A stretch of 5,815 bases of DNA from Comamonas sp. GTDB taxonomy: Bacteria; Pseudomonadota; Gammaproteobacteria; Burkholderiales; Burkholderiaceae_C. Positions 1 to 4,348 of this stretch are shown one piece after another (positions within the stretch are counted from its first letter, which is position 1; each line of letters starts with the position of its first letter). Under the pieces are notes generated by a model that was not told the origin of the DNA, did not search any database, and saw only the letters and a list, made by a program, of their open reading frames with translations. The stretch lies in the NCBI GenBank assembly GCA_018384835.1, contig JAHAYB010000430.1, positions 1 to 5,815 of the forward strand. The letters are read 5' to 3'. A program made the translations under genes and the position numbers.

Positions 1-191
1 AGCCATAAAGAGGAAAGGCCGCGCCAACGCTCTACCTGCACTAGGCGGTCATCAACGCGCTTGAACTCAGCATGGGTTTCTTCGGTGATGCGGTTGATGT
101 AGGTCATGACCCCAATGCCTAGCCCTAGCAGCAGGGTGGCAATTAGCAGTAAGGCCAGCCAGATTTTTTTACCAATGGACAAGTTTTGCAC
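1..191 (-). CDS. Methyl-accepting chemotaxis protein, N-terminal part (continues past window start)
   Basis: On the minus strand an open frame begins at a GTG (189-191) and runs off the window after 63 whole codons. The GTG is preceded by AAAGG seven bases upstream, a good ribosome binding site, which is why this start is chosen over an in-frame TTG further upstream. The peptide opens with QNLSIGKKIWLAL, then a hydrophobic segment at about residues 10-30, then a polar, helix-prone stretch containing RVDDRLVQVERWRGLSSLW. This is the usual opening of a chemotaxis receptor: a short cytoplasmic tail, TM1, then the start of a periplasmic helical sensor domain. The HAMP and signalling domains that would prove the family lie outside the window. 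Another single-TM sensor protein is possible. It is transcribed divergently from the MFS gene. Confidence 0.72.
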   Translation of the reverse strand, partial: MQNLSIGKKIWLALLLIATLLLGLGIGVMTYINRITEETHAEFKRVDDRLVQVERWRGLSSLW

Positions 192-478
192 CTTGATACC
201 TTTCGTTGGGTTACGTGATGTTTTGAGCAAAAGGCGGAGTTTATAGAAATAAATTTTCCGAGAAAACTATCAAGCATTCCAATTACTTACCAATTTCTTA
301 CAAAACTAGCCCGGCCTTTATTATTTATTCTTTATTTTTAGTAATTACGCCATTGTTATGCCCGTATAGCGAGGAATTGCACCTGCCGCTGTGCCAGAAG
401 GTGCTGTACCGCACAATCGGGGCGGGGGCGTGCGTTGCCCCCTTTTTCCCCTTTTTTCTGCCAATTCCAGTATTTCCT
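192..478. other. Divergent intergenic region between receptor gene and MFS gene
   Basis: About 290 bases without a supported gene. Positions 200-350 are clearly AT-rich and should hold the promoters for both flanking genes. I see no convincing -35/-10 pair. On the minus strand TATAAA (240-245) and TTGATA (268-273) are both present but 22 bases apart, which is too far. No sigma-28-type element (TAAA with GCCGATAA) is seen before the receptor gene. On the plus strand, TATAGC at 365-370 is a weak -10 candidate. From about 371 the sequence turns GC-rich and becomes the leader of the MFS gene, with a terminator-like hairpin at 424-447. The MFS reading frame stays open back to a TTG at 353, but the extra 42 residues do not look like MFS protein. 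Confidence 0.55.
424..447 (+). terminator. Terminator-like hairpin with T-run in the MFS gene leader
   Basis: GGGGGC (424-429) can pair fully with GCCCCC (437-442) around a 7-base loop. The stem is followed directly by TTTTT (443-447), and after CCCC by a second T-run (452-457). GGGG at 419-422 could extend the stem with CCCC at 448-451 across bulges. The layout is that of a rho-independent terminator acting on the plus strand only, because the minus strand has no T-run after the stem. It lies 32 bases before the likely MFS start, so it may be an attenuator or the end of a short leader RNA. If the TTG at 353 were the real start it would lie in coding sequence. Confidence 0.42.
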
Positions 479-1762
479 GTGACTGATTCGATAACGCCCC
501 AACCTTCTGAAGAAGCGCCTGCGCCCCCTAGTACCCCCAGCATTTTTCGCCACACTAGTTTTGTGGCATTTTTATTGGCACGTTTACTGGCTGTAGTGGC
601 TGTGCAGGTGCAGGCGGTGGTGGTCGCTTGGCAGGTGTATGACTGGACGCGCAGCCCCATGTCCCTAGCCTATGCCGGGCTAGCGCAGTTTTTGCCCATG
701 CTGGTGCTGCTCCTGCCCGCCGGTGATTTGATTGACCGCTACGCCCGCAAGCCCATTTTGGCGATGAGCTGGGCCATTAGCGGCCTGTGCAGCGGCCTGC
801 TGCTGTGGCTGGCTTATGCCCAGCCACAGCAAGGCTGGGTCAGTGGGGTACAGGGCATTTATGCCGTGCTGGTGCTGTTTGGCTGTGCGCGTGCTTTTGT
901 TGGCCCGGCGCTGCAAAGCATCCTGCCGCAAATTGTGCCGCGTGAGCAGTTGGCGCAGGCGCTGGCAACCAACAGCATGTTGATGCGCTCTAGCGCCATT
1001 GCCGGGCCGCTGTTGGGCGGCGTGTTGTACGCCTGGGGTGGTGCAGAGCTGGCCTATGGCCTGTGCCTGCTGTGTTTTGCCCTGGCGGTGCCACTGCTGG
1101 TTATGGTGCAGGTGCGCCCGGTGGCTCCTGGCTTGGTCACGGGCAGCATGTGGCAGCGCTTTGGGGCGGGAATAACCTTTATCCGTAACAAGCCCATGGT
1201 GCTGGGCACAATTTCTCTGGACTTGTTTGCGGTGCTGCTGGGCGGGGTGATTGCCCTGCTACCCATTTATGCCCAAGAGGTGCTGCATGTCGGCCCCGAA
1301 GGCTTGGGTGCTTTGCGCAGTGCAATGGCGCTGGGCGAGGTGGGGGCGGGGCTGTATCTGTCCATACGGCCATTTAACCGCCGTGTAGGGCCTGTGATGT
1401 TTGCGGCGGTGGCGGTGTTTGGGCTGGCGAATTTGGTGTTTTCTTTATCTACCGTATTTGCCCTGTCGTTTGCAGCGCTAATGGTGGCGGGCGCGGCAGA
1501 TATGGTCAGCGTTTATGTGCGCGGAGCCTTGGTGCAGTTTGCTACCCCAGATGACATGCGCGGGCGGGTGAATGCCGTCAACATGCTGTTTATTGGCTCT
1601 TCCAACGAGCTGGGCGAGTTTCGCGCCGGAACCAGTGCTGCCTGGCTAGGCACTGTACCCGCAGCGGTGGTGGGCAGTCTGTGTACCTTGGGCGTAGTGG
1701 GGGCGTGGATGGCGATGTTCAAGCCGCTGCGCCGCGTCAATCGGTTTGAAGAGGCTTTTTGA
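479..1762 (+). CDS. MFS exporter, EntS/DHA3-like (MFS_3 family)
   Basis: This encodes a 427-residue inner-membrane transporter of the major facilitator superfamily, probably a proton-driven exporter of a small molecule or siderophore-like compound. Residues 1-25 are a Pro/Ser-rich cytoplasmic tail; about 26-415 hold repeated hydrophobic segments consistent with 10-12 membrane helices. The motif-A-type loop GDLIDRYARKP lies at residues 82-92. A glycine-rich motif-C-like helix (SSAIAGPLLGGVLY) lies at 171-184. A late DMRGRVNAVNMLFIGSSNEL segment (359-378) followed by GEFRAG is typical of EntS-type and related MFS_3 proteins. The GTG start at 479 gives the usual family length. The frame is also open from a TTG at 353, but that would add 42 non-MFS residues and absorb the hairpin. 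Neither start has a clear ribosome binding site. The gene ends 35 bases before yejB on the same strand. The substrate cannot be read from the sequence. Confidence 0.85.
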   Translation: MTDSITPQPSEEAPAPPSTPSIFRHTSFVAFLLARLLAVVAVQVQAVVVAWQVYDWTRSPMSLAYAGLAQFLPMLVLLLPAGDLIDRYARKPILAMSWAISGLCSGLLLWLAYAQPQQGWVSGVQGIYAVLVLFGCARAFVGPALQSILPQIVPREQLAQALATNSMLMRSSAIAGPLLGGVLYAWGGAELAYGLCLLCFALAVPLLVMVQVRPVAPGLVTGSMWQRFGAGITFIRNKPMVLGTISLDLFAVLLGGVIALLPIYAQEVLHVGPEGLGALRSAMALGEVGAGLYLSIRPFNRRVGPVMFAAVAVFGLANLVFSLSTVFALSFAALMVAGAADMVSVYVRGALVQFATPDDMRGRVNAVNMLFIGSSNELGEFRAGTSAAWLGTVPAAVVGSLCTLGVVGAWMAMFKPLRRVNRFEEAF

Positions 1763-1789
1763 CGGCCTAGAGATGGATTGAAACATAAT
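1759..1789 (+). promoter_or_regulatory. Candidate promoter just before yejB
   Basis: TTGACG (1759-1764, five of six to TTGACA) and CATAAT (1784-1789, five of six to TATAAT) are separated by 19 bases, slightly longer than ideal. The -35 overlaps the MFS stop codon. Transcription would start around 1796, almost at the yejB ATG, giving a leaderless or nearly leaderless message. That would fit the lack of a clear ribosome binding site before yejB. The two genes could equally be cotranscribed from upstream. Confidence 0.28.
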
Positions 1790-1797
1790 CAGCAGCT

Positions 1798-2826
1798 ATG
1801 TTTGCCTACATTCTCAAGCGCCTTGTGCTGATGCTGCCCACCTTGCTGGGCGTGCTATTGCTGACCTTTGTGGTGATTCAATTTGTGCCAGGCGGCCCCG
1901 TAGAGCAGTACCTGGCCGAGGCCAAAGCCGGCATGGGCGCAGGCGCTGAGGGCGGTGGCCTGGCCTATCGCGGCGCTCAAGGGGTGGATGAGGAGCGTAT
2001 CGCGCATATCAAAGCGCTATACGGTTTTGATAAACCGGCTCACGAGCGTTTTTTACAGATGCTGGGGCAGTTTGCCCGGTTTGATTTAGGGCGCAGTTTT
2101 TTTCAGAATAAAGACGTGTGGCAGCTTATTAAGGAAAAACTGCCGGTTTCTATCAGCTTGGGGCTGTGGACATTTTTTATTAGCTATTTAGTGGCTGTGC
2201 CTTTGGGAGTGGCGAAGGCGGTGCGGGCAGGTTCGCGCTTTGATTTTATTAGCACTTTAATCATTTTGATAGGCTATGCTATTCCCGGCTTTGTGCTGGG
2301 TGTAGCATTATTGGTTATTTTTGGTGGGCAACTGCAATGGTTTCCATTACGGGGGTTAACCTCATCCAATTGGCAGGATTTGAGCGTGTGGGGGAAGGTG
2401 GTGGATTATCTTTGGCATATTGCTTTGCCAGTGACTGCCATGGTGGCGGGTAGCTTTGCCGTCACGGCCATGCTCACAAAAAATGCTTTTCTGGAAGAAA
2501 TACGCAAGCAATATGTCCTCACCGCCTACGCCAAGGGTTTGAGTGAGCGCCAAGTGCTTTACCGCCATGTGATGCGCAATGCACTACTGCCGATTGTCAC
2601 CGGCTTCCCTGCTGCTTTTGTAGGGGCGTTTTTTACGGGTTCACTCTTGATAGAAACCCTATTTTCTTTAGATGGCCTTGGCCTGCTAAGTTATGAAAGC
2701 GTTATCCGGCGCGATTACCCGGTTGTGCTTGGTACACTGTATTTATTCACCTTGATTGGCTTGGCAACCAAATTGATTTCAGACCTATGCTATGTGTGGG
2801 TTGACCCGCGTGTGAAGTTTGATTGA
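1798..2826 (+). CDS. yejB: Oligopeptide / microcin C-type ABC transporter permease YejB
   Basis: A 342-residue inner-membrane permease of the DppB/OppB type (BPD_transp_1), one half of the channel of the YejABEF importer, which in E. coli takes up microcin C and related peptides. TM1 lies at about residues 9-30 and is followed by the family signature VPGGPVEQ (30-37). A periplasmic loop contains YGFDKPAHERF (75-85), closely matching E. coli YejB. Then come LPVSISLGLW (115-124), further helices, and FPLRGL (182-187). The cytoplasmic EAA loop, which docks on the ATPase, is at about 239-263 (YVLTAYAKGLS...RHVMRNAL). The end, GLGLLSYESVIRRDYPVVLG (293-312) and DPRVKFD, also follows YejB. E. coli YejB is somewhat longer, the difference lying in the first periplasmic loop. 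No strong ribosome binding site precedes the ATG. Its stop overlaps the mntA start by one base (TGATG). Normally yejE would follow directly; here a foreign-looking gene intervenes. Confidence 0.95.
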   Translation: MFAYILKRLVLMLPTLLGVLLLTFVVIQFVPGGPVEQYLAEAKAGMGAGAEGGGLAYRGAQGVDEERIAHIKALYGFDKPAHERFLQMLGQFARFDLGRSFFQNKDVWQLIKEKLPVSISLGLWTFFISYLVAVPLGVAKAVRAGSRFDFISTLIILIGYAIPGFVLGVALLVIFGGQLQWFPLRGLTSSNWQDLSVWGKVVDYLWHIALPVTAMVAGSFAVTAMLTKNAFLEEIRKQYVLTAYAKGLSERQVLYRHVMRNALLPIVTGFPAAFVGAFFTGSLLIETLFSLDGLGLLSYESVIRRDYPVVLGTLYLFTLIGLATKLISDLCYVWVDPRVKFD

Positions 2827-2831
2827 TGATG
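2823..2831. repeat. 9-bp direct repeat TTGATGATG, left copy
   Basis: TTGATGATG spans the yejB stop codon and the mntA start. An identical copy in the same orientation lies at 3239-3247, at the mntA stop, 416 bases away. The pair brackets the mntA coding region almost exactly. It may be a trace of insertion or a substrate for deletion, or chance: the right copy is largely dictated by the Val-Asp-Asp codons expected at the start of hepT. Confidence 0.5.
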
Positions 2832-3242
2832 AAAAATCATATTCCAAAAGAACATATCGATACCATTGTGCAAGTGCTTAAAAATCAGCTTCCTAGCTTA
2901 ATGGCTGTTTATGGATTTGGTAGCCGCATTCATGGATGCCTCCACCCCGATAGTGATTGGGATATGGCTGTTCTTGTACCCGCCTATGCTGACCCTATTG
3001 CGCTGTGGAATATAGCCTCTATTTTAGAAGAAAAATTATCTGCCCCCGTGGATTTATTGGATTTTCGTGCAATTTCTACAGTCATGCAATACCAAATTTT
3101 AACGACAGGCCAGCGTTGGTGGGCATTAGACGGAAACACCGATATGTATGAAGCGATGATTTTTAGCGAAAAAATGGAACTGGATCAGGCGCGTGCTGGT
3201 ATTATAGAAAATATTCAAAATTCTGGGAAGATATATGGTTGA
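2826..3242 (+). CDS. mntA: MNT-domain nucleotidyltransferase, MntA-like antitoxin (orphan)
   Basis: A 138-residue cytosolic protein of the minimal nucleotidyltransferase family. The active site is seen directly: YGFGSR (29-34), with Gly32-Ser33, ten residues, then Asp44-Trp45-Asp46, exactly the GS-X10-DXD motif of MntA antitoxins. VDLLDF (75-80) supplies the usual third carboxylate. The end, ENIQNSGKIYG, is the common MntA C-terminus where hepT overlaps. In characterised type VII systems MntA adds AMP groups to a tyrosine of the HEPN RNase HepT and so silences it; activity here is inferred. ATG 2826 is chosen because it overlaps the yejB stop (TGATG) and has GAAG eight bases upstream; TTG 2823 and ATG 2829 are alternatives. 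Sampled lines are about 37-43% GC, clearly below the neighbouring transporter genes, which points to transfer. No intact hepT follows, so it appears to be an orphan. Confidence 0.85.
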   Translation: MMKNHIPKEHIDTIVQVLKNQLPSLMAVYGFGSRIHGCLHPDSDWDMAVLVPAYADPIALWNIASILEEKLSAPVDLLDFRAISTVMQYQILTTGQRWWALDGNTDMYEAMIFSEKMELDQARAGIIENIQNSGKIYG

Positions 3243-3306
3243 TGATGTATTAAATAATTTTTTAACATATACCCAAATTTTATTGTTAAATGAATCAAAA
3301 AAATAA
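3235..3306 (+). pseudogene. hepT toxin remnant (23 codons)
   Basis: An ATG at 3235 overlaps the last eight bases of mntA and has GGGAAG four bases upstream, exactly where hepT begins in mntA-hepT pairs. The peptide starts MVDDVLN, the usual HepT opening, then reads NFLTYTQILLLNESKK and stops at TAA 3304-3306. Intact HepT proteins are around 130-150 residues and carry an RX4-6H RNase motif; nothing of that is present. The tail (LNNFLTYTQILL) loosely resembles the L-D-D-F-x-x-F-x-x-x-I-L end of some HepT proteins, which would fit a large internal in-frame deletion, but this is inference. It is extremely AT-rich: the line 3241-3300 has only 10 G/C in 60 bases. It may still serve to couple translation of mntA to yejE, whose ATG lies inside it in another frame. 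Confidence 0.55.
3239..3247. repeat. 9-bp direct repeat TTGATGATG, right copy
   Basis: Identical to 2823-2831 and in the same orientation. It covers the mntA stop codon and codons 2-5 of the hepT remnant. Recombination between the two copies would remove mntA and bring the remnant's AT-rich tail directly behind yejB. Confidence 0.5.
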
Positions 3307-4348
3307 AATCCCCCTCAATACAAGCCTCTCCCCCAGCCGCCGCGCATGGCAGCAGTTTCGGCGCAATCGCTTAGGTTTTTATAGCTTGCTGGCATTTGCT
3401 TGTATGCTGCTGCTGAGTTTAGGGGCAGAGTTGATGAGCAATGACCGCCCTTTGTTGGTGCGCTATAACGGTGAGTTTTATACGCCGCTCTGGCATGATT
3501 ATCCTGAAACCACGTTTGGCGGTGATTTTCAGACGGCCACCGATTATTTGGACCCATTTATCCAAGCACAACTTTCTCAAAATGGCAACTGGGCACTGTT
3601 TACCCCCAATCGCTATGGGGCGCAGACGCTTAATTATTTTGCCCAAGCACCCAATCCCGCGCCGCCCTCTAAAGCCAACTGGCTAGGCACTGATGAGCGT
3701 GGGCGCGATATGCTGGCACAGTTAATTTATGGTTTTCGCATCAGTGCTTTATTTGCTTTGGCGCTGACGGCGGTGGGTGTGGTACTAGGCATCATAGCAG
3801 GAGCCATACAGGGGTTTTTTGGCGGAAAAATAGATTTGGTATTTCAGCGCTTTATAGAAATTTGGGGGTCTATGCCTGAGCTGTATCTGCTGATTATTTT
3901 CAGCGCTGTGCTCGCTCCTAGCCTTGGCTTGCTGCTGGTGCTGCTATCGTTATTTGGCTGGATGGGGTTATCGGATTATGTGCGTGCAGAGTTTTTACGC
4001 AATCGCCAGCTCGATTATGTCAAAGCTGCGCGTGCTTTGGGCGTTTCCAATCGGGAAATTATTTGGCGGCATATTCTGCCCAATAGCATGACACCGGTGG
4101 TCACTTTTCTGCCATTTCGTATGAGTGCGGCTATTTTGGCGCTGACTTCTTTGGATTTTCTAGGCTTGGGCGTGCCCCCTGGTACACCAAGTTTGGGCGA
4201 ATTGCTGTCGCAGGGCAAAAACAATGTGGATGCGTGGTGGATTTCGCTTTCTACATTTGCCGTCTTAGTCACAACGTTGTTGTTATTAACGTTTATGGGC
4301 GATGCTCTGCGCGACGCGCTAGACCCACGCAAAGGCCAGGCAGCATGA
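3290..4348 (+). CDS. yejE: Oligopeptide / microcin C-type ABC transporter permease YejE
   Basis: A 352-residue inner-membrane permease of the DppC/OppC type, partner of YejB. After a basic cytoplasmic tail with RRAWQQFRRNRLGFYSL (17-33) comes TM1 (about 31-49). A long periplasmic segment typical of YejE follows, with SNDRPLLVRYNGEFY (50-64), FGGDF (76-80) and DYLDPF (85-90). NWLGTDERGRDMLAQLIYG (130-148) is the conserved entry to the core domain. The EAA loop lies at about 243-266 (YVKAARALGVSNREIIWRHI...). SLDFLGLGVPPGTPSLGELL (287-306) and GDALRDALDP near the end match E. coli YejE closely. The ATG sits inside the hepT remnant, 48 bases after the mntA stop, with no ribosome binding site visible, so expression may depend on ribosomes leaving the remnant ORF. 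The first ten residues are AT-coded and poorly conserved, suggesting the 5' end was altered at the insertion. It overlaps yejF by four bases (ATGA). Confidence 0.95.
   Translation: MNQKNKIPLNTSLSPSRRAWQQFRRNRLGFYSLLAFACMLLLSLGAELMSNDRPLLVRYNGEFYTPLWHDYPETTFGGDFQTATDYLDPFIQAQLSQNGNWALFTPNRYGAQTLNYFAQAPNPAPPSKANWLGTDERGRDMLAQLIYGFRISALFALALTAVGVVLGIIAGAIQGFFGGKIDLVFQRFIEIWGSMPELYLLIIFSAVLAPSLGLLLVLLSLFGWMGLSDYVRAEFLRNRQLDYVKAARALGVSNREIIWRHILPNSMTPVVTFLPFRMSAAILALTSLDFLGLGVPPGTPSLGELLSQGKNNVDAWWISLSTFAVLVTTLLLLTFMGDALRDALDPRKGQAA

Noticed and set aside
192..300. Flagellar sigma-28 promoter before the chemotaxis receptor
   Set aside because: No TAAA...GCCGATAA arrangement is present at suitable spacing.
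353..478. N-terminal extension of the MFS protein from TTG 353
   Set aside because: The added 42 residues do not resemble MFS sequence, the TTG has no ribosome binding site, and the stretch contains a terminator-like hairpin. GTG 479 gives the family's usual length.
325..660. 111-codon minus-strand ORF opposite the MFS start
   Set aside because: The peptide is a low-complexity Thr/Ala/Cys and Gly/Lys-rich sequence antisense to the MFS leader and TM1, with no recognised domain.
2097..2103. T7 run in yejB as a phase-variation tract
   Set aside because: Seven Ts encode Phe-Phe in a conserved position and the frame is intact; too short on its own to claim phase variation.
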